A stretch of DNA of 64,000 nt from Hordeum vulgare subsp. vulgare (taxonomy: Eukaryota > Streptophyta > Magnoliopsida > Poales > Poaceae). Below are positions 44,504-55,655 of the stretch, piece by piece. The DNA lies in NCBI RefSeq assembly GCF_904849725.1, contig NC_058518.1, forward strand, positions 324,902,581 through 324,966,580. Reading direction: 5' to 3'. The notes under the pieces were generated by a model. The model had not been told where the DNA came from. It worked only from the letters and a program-made list of their open reading frames with translations, and made no database searches. The stretch's first letter is position 1; the number at the start of each line of letters is the position of its first letter. Both the position numbers and the translations under genes were made by a program.

Positions 44504-45480
44504 GCTCTTTGTTTGTTGCTTGTGGGGAACCGCCCCAACGCTATTGTGGTGGAGAAGCCTCCCTCACCTACTGAAATTGTGCCCTTTAAAATACCAACAG
44601 GTATTATTGATTATGCTTTGGCTAATCGATATGCAGGAGATAGACATCGAGGTGAACACTTGCTATATCTTTCACAACTATGCTCCTTATTTAAGCTTGC
44701 GGGTATATCGATGGGTTTTGTTGTGAGAAAGCTATTCTCTCCATCATTAAAAGATAAGTCTTTGGATTGGTATAGGATTCTTGATGGCTCTCATTTACTA
44801 AATTGGCAAGATCTTATGCCTCTCTTTTATGCAAAGTTTTGTCCTCTTCATGAAATACATCAAGACAGGAATTATATTTATAACTTTTGGTCTCGTGACG
44901 GAGAAAGCATCGCTCAAGCTTGGGGGAGATTGAAGTCCTTAATGCTCAAATGTCCCAATCATGAGCTCTCCAAAGAAATTATTCTTACAAATTTTTATGC
45001 AAGGCTTTCTCGTCAAGATAAAGAGATGCTTGATGCTTCCTCTAGTGGGGCATTCTCCAACAAAAGCACTGAAGCTAAGTGGGATCTTATTGAAAGCATC
45101 CAAAAGAACACTGAAGACTGGGAGATTCATAAAGGTATTGAACCCGTTATAAATTATGAGTGTGATTACATTGAGAGCTATGTGAAAACTAATTACTTCA
45201 ATACCTTTTGCACTGAGATTGGTCTTGATTCCCAGCTTCTAATTGATTTTTGCAAAGACTTTGCCTCTCATATCGACTCTTCTGAGAACACCATAAACAT
45301 TTTAAGGAATTACCTGTTGATATTAATGTTGTTGACCCTATTTTGCCTGTAGTTGAATATGAAAAGCCCCCTTTTCCCGCAAGGATGAGGGAACATTCTT
45401 TTGTCACAGGCATCCTGAATAAAAGTGAAGAACGGCTCATGAACATGAGGACCTGATTAAAGTCGATCCTCAAGTTGCAT
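44504..45480 (+). pseudogene. gag: C gag, main part
   Basis: From the edge of S the frame is open to 45352: NRPNAIVVEKPPSPTEIVPF, IIDYALANRYAGDRHRGEHL, FSPSLKDKSLDWYRILDGSH, FYAKFCPLHEIHQDRNYIYN and FYARLSRQDKEMLDASSSGA. This is the Athila gag core, with LPLSLKDKA and the WxxLxxxFLxKFFP-type helix replaced by close variants. A frameshift and stop follow; the rest, toward the protease, is in pieces. No zinc knuckle is seen, and the part that usually carries the linker is shortened. It would form the particle core. Confidence 0.85.
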
Positions 45481-45519
45481 TAGTCAACTATCTTGTTACT
45501 AGTAATATTGAGGATTCCA

Positions 45520-46480
45520 ATATAAATTTTTGTGTTGTTTCCACTAGCCTTGTTACAGCCAAGAATAAAGGCCCAATTTCAGGTACTCCAGTTGTATCTA
45601 TTAAAATAGGAGATCATAATTATTATGGGCTATGTGATTTGGGATCCAGTGCTAGTGTTATTCCTTTTTCACTTTATCAAGAGATCATGAATGAGATTCT
45701 ACCTTGTGAAATTGAAGAAGTCAATGTTACTATTCATCTTGCAAACAAAGAAACTATCTCTCCAATTGGAATTGTTCGAGATGTAGAAGTTCTATGTGGA
45801 AAGGTAAAATATCCTACCGACTTTCTAGTACTTGGTTCAGTGCAAGATAGTTTATGCCCTATTATCTTTGGTAGGCATTTTCTCAAAACTTGTGGAGCTA
45901 TTATAGATTGCAGGAAAGGAAAAGTATCTGTTGAATTTAATGGTGAGCCATATGAATTTAACTTTTCTAAATTCTCAAAGCAAACTCGTGGTACTGATCT
46001 GCCTAGTAATGATAAAATTCTTGAAGTGATTGCTTCTATTGCTATTGCTCCTAACGATCCCTTGCAGCAATTTATGGAAAACCACGATAATGATATGCAT
46101 ATGCAGGAAAGGAATGAGCTAGATGACATATTCTTGAGACAACCTACTATTTTGAAGCACAACCTTCCGGTTCAGCATTTGGGAATTTTATCAAAACCAA
46201 AATAAGACCCGGTGTTTGATCTTAAACCTCTTCCCATTACGCTCAAGTATGCTTATCTAGATGAAAATAAAGTATATCATGTTATTATCAATTCTAACCT
46301 TTCAGGATATGAAGAAGAGTGATTATTGGAAGTCCTTCGTAAACATCGAGGCGCTATTGGCTATACCCTTGATGATCTTAAGGGGATTAGACCATCTATT
46401 TGTCAGCATACTATCAATCTTGAGCCTGATGCTAAACCGGTTGTTGATCATCAATGACGGTTGAACCCGAAAATGAAGGA
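45520..46480 (+). pseudogene. pol: C protease and protease-RT linker
   Basis: ISGTPVVSIKIGDHNYYGLC leads to the active site DLGSS (about 45639) and SVIPFSLYQEIMNEI. The second strand is CPIIFGRHFLKTCGAIIDCR. The linker has FSKFSKQTRGTDLPS, HDNDMHMQERNELDDIFLRQ and HNLPVQHLG. A TAA at 46203 and shifts near 46320 and 46455 break the frame before RT. The matching pieces in F are at 3448-4440 and 31185-31280. Confidence 0.85.
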
Positions 46481-47230
46481 TGTTGTGAGGACCGAAATCC
46501 TCAAGCTTCCAGTACATTGTGTTCCCAAGAAAGGAGGTACGACTATGGTTCCTAATGATAAGAATGAACTAATACCTCAAACAATTATTATTGGATATAG
46601 AATGTGTATTGATTACAGGAAGCTGAACAAGGCAACCAGGAAGGACCACTACCCGCTGCCGTTCATTGACCAAATGCTTGAAAGGTTATCCAAAAACAGT
46701 AACTTTTGCTATCTTGATGGGTACTCTGGCTTCTCTCAAATTCATGTTAACACTGTCGATCAAGAGAAGACCACTTTTACTTGTCCCTTTGGTACTTATG
46801 CTTATAGACGTATGCCTTTTGGTTTATGCAATGCTCCTGCTACTTTTCAAAGGTGTATGTCCGCTATCTTTCATGGTTTTTGTGAGGAAATTGTGGAGGT
46901 CTTCATGGACGATTTCTCCGTCTATGGAACCTCATTTGACCATTGTCTCCACAACTTTAATAAAGTTTTGCAGAGATGTGAGGATACGAACTTGGTACTC
47001 AACTGGGAGAAGTGCCACTTCATGGTCAATGAGGGAATTGTTCTTGGCCACAAGATTTCTGAAAAGAGAATCAAGGTGGATAGGAAGCAATTGAGAGAAT
47101 GCCTTATCCAAAGGACATCAGAGGTATTCGTAGTTTCCTCGGTCATGCTAGTTTCTATAGAAGATTTATTAAAGACTTGTATAAGACTTCGAAACCCCTC
47201 ACCAATCTTCTCTAGAAGTATATTCCTTTT
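46461..47230 (+). pseudogene. pol: C reverse transcriptase
   Basis: NPKMKDVVRTEILKL is followed directly by PVHCVPKKGG; about 15 residues that F keeps (MEAGIIYPIADSRWVS) are missing, an in-frame deletion. Then MCIDYRKLNKATRKDHYPLP, FCYLDGYSGFSQIHVN (motif A Asp kept), YRRMPFGLCNAPATFQRCM and FMDD at 46902-46913, with LVLNWEKCHFMVNEGIVLGH in the thumb. A frameshift near 47085 puts IRSFLGH and FYRRFIKDLYKTSKPLTNLL in another frame, with a TAG at 47215. It is inactive through deletion and frameshift, though catalytic residues remain. Confidence 0.88.
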
Positions 47231-47690
47231 GTGTTTGATGAAGATCGTAAGGAAGCTTTCGAAGTTCTTAAGAAAGCCTTGATAACCGCCCCCATAGTCC
47301 AGCCACCTGATTGGAATTTTCCTTTTGAAATAATGTGTGATGCTAGTGATTTTGCGGTTGGATATGTGTTAGGACAAAGGGTTGATAAGAAATTTAATGT
47401 TATCCATTATGCTAGCAAAACCCTTGATAGTGCTCAAAAGAATTACGCAACTACTGAGAAAGAATTTTTAGTGGTAGTGTTTGCTTGTGATAAGTTTAGG
47501 CCTTAAATTGTTGATTCTAAAGTCATCATTCATACTGATCTTGTTGCTATTAAGTATCTTATGGAAAATAAGGATGCCAAACCAAGGCTTATCAAATGGG
47601 TCCTTCTTCCTCAAGAATTTGATTTGCAGATTGTTGATAGGAAAGGAGCAGACAACCCTGTAGCAGACAACCTTTCCAGGATGGAGGACA
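47231..47690 (+). pseudogene. pol: C RNase H
   Basis: FDEDRKEAFEVLKKALITAP, then PFEIMCDASDFAVGYVLGQ (catalytic Asp), KTLDSAQKNYATTEKEFLVV (catalytic Glu) and, after a TAA at 47504, [20 protein letters not shown] (third acid) and [15 protein letters not shown]. All the usual blocks of the domain are there, cut by one stop (a TAC or TAT codon most likely lost). Confidence 0.88.
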
Positions 47691-49106
47691 TACCACATGA
47701 TCCTATTCCGGTCAATGATAGTTTTCCCGATGAACAATTAATTGTTTTGCAGGTGGGATCTTATTCACATCCATGGTATGCAGATTATGCTAAATTTATT
47801 GTTGCCAAGTTTTTGCCTCCAGGTTTAACATTCCAGCAGCGGAAGAAGTTCTTCCACAACTTGAGGTATTACTTTTGGGATGACCCACATCTTTTTAGAG
47901 AAGGTGCAAATGGAATTGTGAGGAGATGCATACTGGAGCATGAGCAGAAGGATATTTTGAGACAATGTCATAGTAGTCCTTATAGAGGACATCATGCCGG
48001 TGAGAGGACCGCACACAAGGTTCTCCAATCAGGTTTTTATTGGCCTACTCTTTTTAAAGATGCTAGAAATTATGTTTTATCTTGTGATAAGTGCCAGAGA
48101 TTTGGTAATATTAGTAGGAGGAATGAGATGCCTATGAATTATTCTCTACTCATTGAGCCTTTTGATTGTTGGGGTTTTGATTTTATGGGTCCTTTCCCTC
48201 CTTCACACAAAGTACACTCACATCTTAGTAGTTGTTGATTATGTGACCAAGTGGGTTGAACCAATCCCCACTAAAAGTGTGGATCACAAGACATCTTTGA
48301 ATATGCCCAAGGATGTAATCTTCCCTAGGTTTGGTGTACCTAGGTACCTCATGACCAACGGAGGATCACATTTTACACACGGTGCTTTTAGAAAAGCTCT
48401 AGCCAAATATGATGTTAATCATAGAATTGCTTCACCTTACCACCCTCAAACAAGTGGGCAAGTTGAGCTCACAAATAGAGAGATCAAGCTGATCTTGCAA
48501 AAGACAGTAAACAGTTCTAGAAAGGACTAGTCCAATAAGCTAGGAGATGCCTTGTGGGCGTATAGAACTGCTTACAAAAATCCCATGGGGATGTCTCCGT
48601 ATAATATGGTCTATGGAAAGGCATGCCATCTACCTCTAGAGTTAGAGCACAAAGCTTTCTGGGCTGTTAGAGAGCTTAATGTTGATCCAAAGCTTGCTAG
48701 TGAAAAGCGTCTCATGAACTTGACTTCTCTAGATGAGTGGAGAAGTGAAGCTTACGAGAGCGCAAAAATGTTCAAAGAAAAGGTAAAGCAGTGGCATAAC
48801 AAGAGAATTTTGAAACATGAATTTAATGTTGGTGACAAAGTTTTGTTGTATAGATCTCGTTTCAGGTTTTCTCCAGGTAAATTACTTTCCAAGTGGGAAG
48901 GACCGTACCATATCGAAGAAGTCTACCGCTCCGGTGCAATCAAGATTAATAATTTTGAAGGCACAAAACCACATGTTGTGAATGGGAAAAGACTCAAGCA
49001 TTACATGGCTGGAGACCCCATCAATGGAGAGGTGGATGTGATACAGGTAGCCACTCATGAAGAACATATTGCAACACTATATCAGACACCGGCACAAGCA
49101 GAGTAA
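47691..49106 (+). pseudogene. pol: C integrase with Asp-to-Asn change
   Basis: The zinc finger shows [18 protein letters not shown] and [13 protein letters not shown]. The core begins [15 protein letters not shown], then a frameshift near 48210, then TKWVEPIPTKSVDHKT. The second catalytic position is Asn 48357-48359 (MTNGGSHF, normally MTDGGSHF); the Glu is at 48465 (GQVELTNRE), exactly 36 codons on, as D-x35-E requires. A TAG at 48528 interrupts. The tail has [37 protein letters not shown] and [14 protein letters not shown], ending at TAA 49104-49106. Confidence 0.9.
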
Positions 49107-49450
49107 GAATAGGTATGAAATACGGTAAGGAAACTTTGCGAACATCAATAAAAGTTCTGTATTATGTGTTTTTGCAAACTTAGGAAAATTCCGACCCGAA
49201 GCGGAGCCGGAGAGGAGCTCCAGGTGCTCCAGGCAACCTGGTGGCGTGGGCTAGCCCCTGGCCACGCCAGGAGGCCACCTGGACAACCCGGAGTCCATCT
49301 TCGACTCCACCTTGTCTTGTTACCTTCCTTTCAATTTAGAAACTTTTGCTATATATTTTCCTGGATCGTCCCGGCTTTGTATCTTGCGATTTCGTGTGTT
49401 TTCTTTTCGATCTGTTTGTGTGAGGAGAACTTTCAGCAAACTTAGGTGCC
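49107..49450 (+). other. Spacer between integrase and the extra ORF of C
   Basis: About 340 bases, GC-rich in the middle (49190-49300), with a C-rich and then T-rich stretch before the next ATG. This resembles a leader, possibly with a splice acceptor for a subgenomic mRNA (CAAACTTAG at 49438-49446, just before the ATG). No other content. Confidence 0.55.
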
Positions 49451-49957
49451 ATGGCTTCCCCAAAATATCCCAAGGACAAGTTCCTCATCAACGTCATCAA
49501 CCCTTACCTCATAGAGGTAAAGAGACACCCTCAAACACTTTGGGTGGAGGATGGTGTCCTCCACAAAGAAGATTTGAAGGGACCTGTCAAGGAGGGGAGC
49601 ACCAGGGCCAGGCTGGAAGAAGTGGAGCAAGAAGTCTTCAAGTACAAGTTGATGATCGAGCGTGTTGTCGAGGCCAACTGTGATATCATCGGCGAGCTGA
49701 AGAGGGAACATGAGGAGCACATGAAGGAAGTGCGATCAATCATATACGCACTAGAAACCAAAGTGTTTGAGCTTCGAGGGCACATCTATGACCTTCAAAA
49801 CAATAAGTGTGAGTATGAACTTAAGTTTTTGTGCATAGGCTTATCTGCTGAAAGCGGGATCTTGGAGACTGAAGAATCATGTGTGGAGGGAGGACCTCTT
49901 CCATGGAAGCGCTTCGCTAAGGATTACCTGAGGAACAAGAACAAGGATGAAGAGTGA
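49451..49957 (+). CDS. Extra ORF after integrase in element C, coiled-coil protein
   Basis: Intact ORF of 168 codons, ATG in the context GTGCCATGG, stop TGA. The N-terminal part is MASPKYPKDKFLINVINPYL, followed by VEDGVLHKEDLKG. Residues of about 50-115 have heptad-like Leu/Ile/Val spacing with many Glu and Lys, so a coiled coil is likely. The end is ESCVEGGPLPWKRFAKDYLR with a charged tail. There is no signal peptide and no membrane segment, so it is not a classical envelope protein, although the position matches the env-like slot of Athila elements. It is the only intact frame of C. Function unknown. Confidence 0.7.
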   Translation: MASPKYPKDKFLINVINPYLIEVKRHPQTLWVEDGVLHKEDLKGPVKEGSTRARLEEVEQEVFKYKLMIERVVEANCDIIGELKREHEEHMKEVRSIIYALETKVFELRGHIYDLQNNKCEYELKFLCIGLSAESGILETEESCVEGGPLPWKRFAKDYLRNKNKDEE

Positions 49958-50535
49958 AATCTTCATGGGTAATGGCATTCCCTTAGCTTGTTCCAAGCTT
50001 GGGGAGTGCCTGGTATCTTTATTTTTATCCTTTACCTTTTTTGGTCAAGTTTAGTATCGTATCATGTCTAGGGAAGCCATCTTATGAAATAGGTCTTTGC
50101 ATTGATGTCTATCACTCCTTTGTGGAGAGTCTTGTATCCATGAGCGCGCAATGTCTATGATGGAATATTAATAAGAAGTCTATTGGTTTCTTTGTTGCAC
50201 TTGGTATTCTCTTCATGCAATCGATCTTATATGTTGATTCTTATGGGAGTATTGATCTTACATATCAGGTATGGCTTTGAAAACTTTATTTAATCTTGGC
50301 AAACATAGCATTGGTCATAACAACAAGCATGAGTTTTTTTAGTAGCAACATAGCCAAAACCTTTATGTTCTTATGCTTGAAGTGATTATGCTGACAAGGA
50401 AGACAACTTGATGTTTTATGCCAATTCTTTATGTTAAACTTTATATTGTTTTGCATCCAAGTCAACATTATTTGTCTGCTCTCAAAAGCCTTTGCTAGCC
50501 AACCCTTGAACTAAGCGGGAATACTTCTTGTGCAT
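49958..50535 (+). other. C 3' noncoding DNA up to element B
   Basis: T-rich DNA with no ORF above 60 codons. The word CCAAGCTTGGGGAGTGCC at 49995-50012 resembles the purine-rich words of the 3' domains of A and B. It continues on the other side of B at 61782. Confidence 0.6.
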
Positions 50536-52914
50536 TGATAGGTCTCAAACGCATCTATAATTTTTGATGGTTTCATGTTGTTATCTTGTCAACTTTGGAT
50601 GTTTTATGTACCTTTTATATCTTTTTTGGGACTAACTTACTAATTCAGTGCCAAGTGTTAGTTCCTGTTTTTTCTGTGTTTTTGACTCTTTTCAGATCTG
50701 ATTTTGGAACAGAGTCCAAACGGAATAAAATCCCCGAAATAAATTTTTCCACAACAGAAGAAGATTGAGGGACTTGAGGGCCAAGGCAGGAGAGCCACAG
50801 GGGGCCCACAAGCCGTGTAGCCACCACCAGGGGGCGGCGGCTACCAGGCTTGTGGCCTCCCTGGCGCTCCCCTGCCCTAGATCTTTGGCCTATAAATTCC
50901 CTAAATCCCAGAAAAAATCAGGGCATCCACGAAAATACTTTTCTGCCGCCGCAAACTTCCGTTTCCGCGAGATCTGATCTGGAGACCCTTCTCGGTGCCC
51001 TGTCGGAGGGGACTTTGGAGTTGGAGGGCTTCTACATCAACATCATCGCCTCTCCAATGACTCGTGAGTAGTCCACTTCAAACCTACGGGTCCGTAGTTA
51101 GTAGCTAGATGGCTTCTTCTCTCTCTTGGATCTTCAATACAAAGTTCTCCATGATCTTCATGGAGATCTATCCAATGTAATCCTCTTTGACATCTATCCA
51201 ATGTCGAGATCCGATGAACTGTGGATTTGTGATCAAATTATCTATGAATTATATTTGAGTCTTTGCTAATTTCTTATATGCATGATTTGATATCCTTGTA
51301 AGTCTCTCCGAGTCTTGGGTTTTGTTTGGCCAACTAGATCTATGATTCTTGCAATGCGAGAAGTGCTTGGTTTTTGGTTCATACCGTGTGGTGACCTTTC
51401 CCAGTGATAGAAGGGGCAGCAAGGAGCATCGTGTTGTTGCCATCAAGGGTAACAAGATGGGCTTTTATCGTAGATACGAGATTGTCCATCTACATCATGT
51501 CATATTGCTTAAGGCGTTACTCTGTTCTTATGAACATAATACACTAGATGCATGCTGCATAGCGGTCGACGTGTGGAGTAATAGTAGTAGATGCAGAAAG
51601 TATCGGTCTACTTGTTTTGGACGTGATGCCTATAGATATAATCACTGCCATAGATAACGTCACGACTTTGCGCGGTTCTATCAATTGCTTGACGGTAATT
51701 CATTCACCCACCGTCTACTTGATTTCATGAGAGAAGCCACTAGTGAACACTACGGTCCCCGGGTCTATTCACAATTATCGTCTCCACTTTCACTTTTACT
51801 TTGCTTTGTTTACTTTTTGCTTTCAGTTCTCACTTTGCAAACAATATATATAAGGGATTGACAACCCCTTCATAGCGTTGGGTGCAAGCTCTTTGTGTTT
51901 GTGGAGGTACTTGTGACTTGACGCGATTCTCCCTCTGGATCGATACCTTGGTTCTCAAAACTGTGGGAAATACTTACCGCCGCTGTGCTACATCACCCTT
52001 TCTGCTTCGAGGGAACACCAACGCAAGGCTCCAAGGCCACGGGGGAATCCTTTGCATATTTTACAAGGAAGTCCCTAAAGGCGTAGCCGTAGCAGAAGGA
52101 TTCCTGGCGCCGTTGCCGAGGAGTATCAAGACAAGAATTGTAACATCCCAAAATTATAAATTTTGGAATGTTAATATAATTATTAGATTGATTGTTTGTT
52201 TGTTTGCTGAGTGATTGAAACTTGGGTGAAATTTGAAACTTTTCGAAACTTTTGAAAGAGAGGGAATAAAATGACTTTCCCCTTCTTCGGTGAATTCAAA
52301 TTCAAGCTTTTAAAAGCAAAGAGAGAAGATGACATGACTTCTTCAACTATAAATAATTTGAACGCAGATATTTGCATTTGAATTCTCTTGCATTTTTATT
52401 TGTTTTCTTCGTGCTAGAAATGCCGGGAAATACTTTCCGTCAAACAGAAAAAAAGAGCGGAGGAACTTGACCCTCAAATACCCGGGCATTTTGAATGTTA
52501 TTTGCACCCTAAAACTTAGAGGGTCATTTGACAATTATTTGCAAAAGAAAATAAACCTTTTTGGCAATTTTGTGAAAATATATTTTTTTTGAAGTTCTTA
52601 TTTTTGCCGTGGAAAAATGCCCATCATCTATATTTTATTTTTCTGATAATTTTAGTATATAAAAACTCTTTCTTCCGAATTGATTTGATTTCCTTTTTAA
52701 CGTTTTAGTTTCCTAGTTTTGAAAATAGGAAGGAGATCACTTTTATTAGGAAATACCTCCAGGCCCATTAAAACCTTTCTCTATTTGGGTCCAACAGAGG
52801 ATCATCTCCTACCTCCCTCTCCCTCACGTGAGAGAAACCTTCCATCCATGGAGGAAGGAATCCCCTCCTTCCCGATCTCCCTCTCCTTTCCATCCCGGCG
52901 CCTCCTGACCCCCT

Positions 52915-52922
52915 TATAAGAG
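52915..52922 (+). promoter_or_regulatory. TATA box of solo LTR Q
   Basis: TATAAGAG follows a C-rich tract (CTGACCCCCT) and precedes a C/T-rich leader with start-like CTCATTTTCC. The layout is the same as in the T LTR. Confidence 0.5.
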
Positions 52923-54032
52923 AGCCCCGACTCCCCTCGTCTCATTTTCCCCCTCACCACGACCTCTCCCTGCCCACAGCCACCTCGCCATCACCCTCCA
53001 CTTCCCTACCTCACCGAGCTCTACAGGAGTTTCCCCACCGCCCAGGCTCCCTGCCGAGCCCTCTCCTGGTACTCCACGCCGCCCCTACACCAACCTGCAG
53101 CACCCCATCACCCTCCCCACCTCGCCGGAGCAGCTACCTCCCCGGAGTTCTTCCTCTGTGTAACCCATGGTGAGATTCACGAAATACCGTATTGCAGTTT
53201 TTTCAGAAAATTGCAATCCTAGAAAATTCATATCTATTAGTCTATAACTCCGAATTAGGTGATTCTTTTTGCGTTGGATCACAAATTTTATGCAGTTTCT
53301 GTAGATATATAATTTGTCTATGTTTGGATTTATAAAAATTGAGTTAGATCAGATTTGAATTAAAGCTTGTTTTGCTTATTCCGAGAGTTTAAAAATAGCT
53401 TTTAATTTGATTCTTTTTGCTCCTGCTTCCTATTGATCATATCATTCAGTAGTTTAAGTTTCAATTTTATTTAAATATTTTTACTTAGGGTTTTAAGCAA
53501 AACAGATTCTGTTTTAGCCTTTTTTGTTTTCTTGCTATTTCTTTTGTATTAATTGTTCTTAATTTGTTTTTTTTTGTAATTGTGACAAGTTATATTTTGT
53601 TTTTTTGATATTTACCAGTAACTTTTCAACAACAACAAAATTTTATTTTATTTATTCTTATTTGTTTGCATGGAATCAATTCTAGTTCTATACTAACTTG
53701 CGAATTGATTGCATTGCTAGTTTGATTTCCTATTTTGAAAATACTTATAAAATAATATTGTTTTGTAAATTTTACTTCTGTTATCTTAGTCATTTTATAT
53801 TTTGTTTTCTGTTATTTTTCTATTTTAGTGTTTTATTTTCAGTTAGAACAAAAACTATATAGTGTTTGATGTAGTAGAAGGCTTCCTAGCTTCTTTGAAG
53901 TTTCCTTTGGATTTTTATCCGCTCTCTCTTATTGATTTTTGATTGCATCAACTTTTATTGCTGTTTGTTAATTGATTGCTAGAATAATTGCTAGTGTGAG
54001 TGCTTATGTGAATACTATGTTTGATTATATAG

Positions 54033-54108
54033 ATTTCATCGGAGAGTGACGAATAGTTCTATCACGTATTTCCCGAGAACGAAAATTCTTCTTCGTCAAC
54101 ATCGCCAG
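54033..54108 (+). other. Putative exon in solo LTR Q, homologous to the T LTR exon
   Basis: Preceded by a T/A-rich tract ending ATATAG and followed by GCAAGT, a perfect GC-type donor. It starts ATTTCATCGGAGAGTGACGA; the T exon has GGATCGGAGAGCGATTACG at the same place, and both encode S-E-S-D. In this copy a TAG follows (GAA TAG), so the frame is closed here, probably from CAG. The remainder is acidic and serine-rich. Confidence 0.45.
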
Positions 54109-55444
54109 GCAAGTCACTTTGATCATACTATCACCTATGTTTTATGCATCGTAGTTCTACCATCCTATGCCCAATTGCATGCTGAGTAGGCACTTGGAAA
54201 TTTTAGTATAGTTTGTAGTGTCATGTGGTAGGCACCCAACAACCCCGATACTTGGCCCCGGGACGACAAATTTCATATTACTATGCTTGAGTAGACGGGA
54301 ATTCGGTTGAGTGCATAACACGAGTGATGCGAGGTTGATTAAATAATCAAGACCGGTTAAGACAAGATTTTCAAGACCTCGGACGCAATGCAACTCTGGG
54401 TGAAGGACGGTTGATCGGCTCCCTAGAGAACCCAGTGGATGACCCGGGATGCTGGGGACGGCCATGACATCCTGCGGAAAGCTTCACCCAGGCTCAAAGA
54501 GACGGACGGATATTTTCAAGACCCAAGGCTTACCTGCACAGCCACAAGTCATTATGGGCTCTGGCTTGGTTGGACAACGCGGCGACTCTGGACAGGCGGT
54601 GCTAGCAGATGTAGAAGAACGGTAGGAATGGATGGGCACCGACAGGGATTCAGAGGGACCCGTTGAAAGACCATGTTTTGATCATCCGGTCTTCAAACAC
54701 CCTGAAGTGCGAGGACATACACGGAGGCGATCAAATCTTGTGGGGAACGTGTGCAAAACTCTGCAGAGTGCCCAACCTAATCGATTAGCCGTGTCCGCGG
54801 TCATGGACGACTTGAGCCAAAGGAACTGAAGTTATCTGGATTTCTCAACACCATTATATATATTTGTTGAGGGTAACTATTGACAACTCAGGTACGAGAA
54901 CTGGTTGGCGGAACCATCTCGTTAACAACCAACAATGTAGTAATATTTTGCTTTTAGCCCCTCTCTTGATGTAGGAGAAAACTTGCTTTTCGCTAAAAAC
55001 TTATAGCCCCACCCGCCATATATGCATATAGTATAGATGATTACTTTTCACCCCTCTCTTATGTGACTTGTCGGCATATTCCATATGCTGACCTACACGG
55101 CTGCAACGTCTTATGTTGCAGATATTTTTCTTAGACGAGTAAGAGTACGATTCAGGGTTACGGTCTACACTCAACTTGCCGTTGGTGTTTATTGGGACTC
55201 CACTCCCTTGACTGCTTCCGCTGAGATATTTAAGGTATATATCAGTTTTATGCTATTTACATGTGATTGCACTTTGATATATACATTGATGTACTGTGTG
55301 TGCCAGCATACTGATCCAGGGATGGCACAGATACACAGAGGCTTGACTCGTCTTGAGTCGGGTCGCTACAAGAATAGTCTCCCGTCAACACGCGTATTTC
55401 TAGCGCTGTTGGAAGGTCTTTTGTTGCAGTAGTAGAAGTATTTC

Positions 55445-55462
55445 TGGCGCCGTTGCCGGGGA
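55445..55462 (+). promoter_or_regulatory. Primer-binding site of element B
   Basis: TGGCGCCGTTGCCGGGGA, the perfect Athila aspartate tRNA site, ten bases after the LTR edge. It is the third such word in the neighbourhood. Confidence 0.88.
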
Positions 55463-55655
55463 AGGAGATATCAAGTCAAGATCTATCCAAGTAGGTGTCA
55501 CAAACTCATCTCTTGCATTTACTTTTTTGCCAGTTGCCTCATGTTTTCCTCTCCCCCACTTCACATTTGTCGTTTTCATTTGCCTTTCTCCTTTGTCGTT
55601 TTCCTTTGCCAGTTTTCTTGCTTGCTTGTGTTCTTGTTGGTTTGTTCAAGTCATC
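55463..55655 (+). other. B leader
   Basis: T/C-rich leader of about 190 bases that nearly matches 19166-19360 in element A. The frame is open upstream of the gag ATG, but the Phe/Leu/Ser-rich peptide there comes from the pyrimidine-rich leader and is not counted. Confidence 0.65.

Larger units (their letters stand above)
52139..55370 (+). mobile_element. Solo LTR Q, 3.2 kb, Ty3/gypsy
   Basis: Starts TGTAACATCCCAAAATTATA and ends GGGTCGCTACA, with exact target duplications AGAAT at 52134-52138 and 55371-55375. No internal region, so a solo LTR of 3232 bp. The parts are an AT-rich U3, TATAAGAG at 52915-52922, a C-rich leader, an AT-rich presumed intron, and a putative exon ending in CCAG|GCAAGT (54108/54109). 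It has the TGTAAC...TACA ends shared with T and other Tekay/Del LTRs. Short frames inside are not genes. Confidence 0.93.
50536..55434 (+). repeat. 5' LTR of element B, split by solo LTR Q
   Basis: Begins TGATAGGTCTCAAACG and ends GCAGTAGTA (55434), matching the 3' LTR end GCAGTAGCA. Q (52139-55370) plus its duplicated five bases sits about 60 bases before the LTR edge. Primer-site words occur inside at 52105-52122 and, decayed, at 55401 (TAGCGCTGTTGG). Confidence 0.88.
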
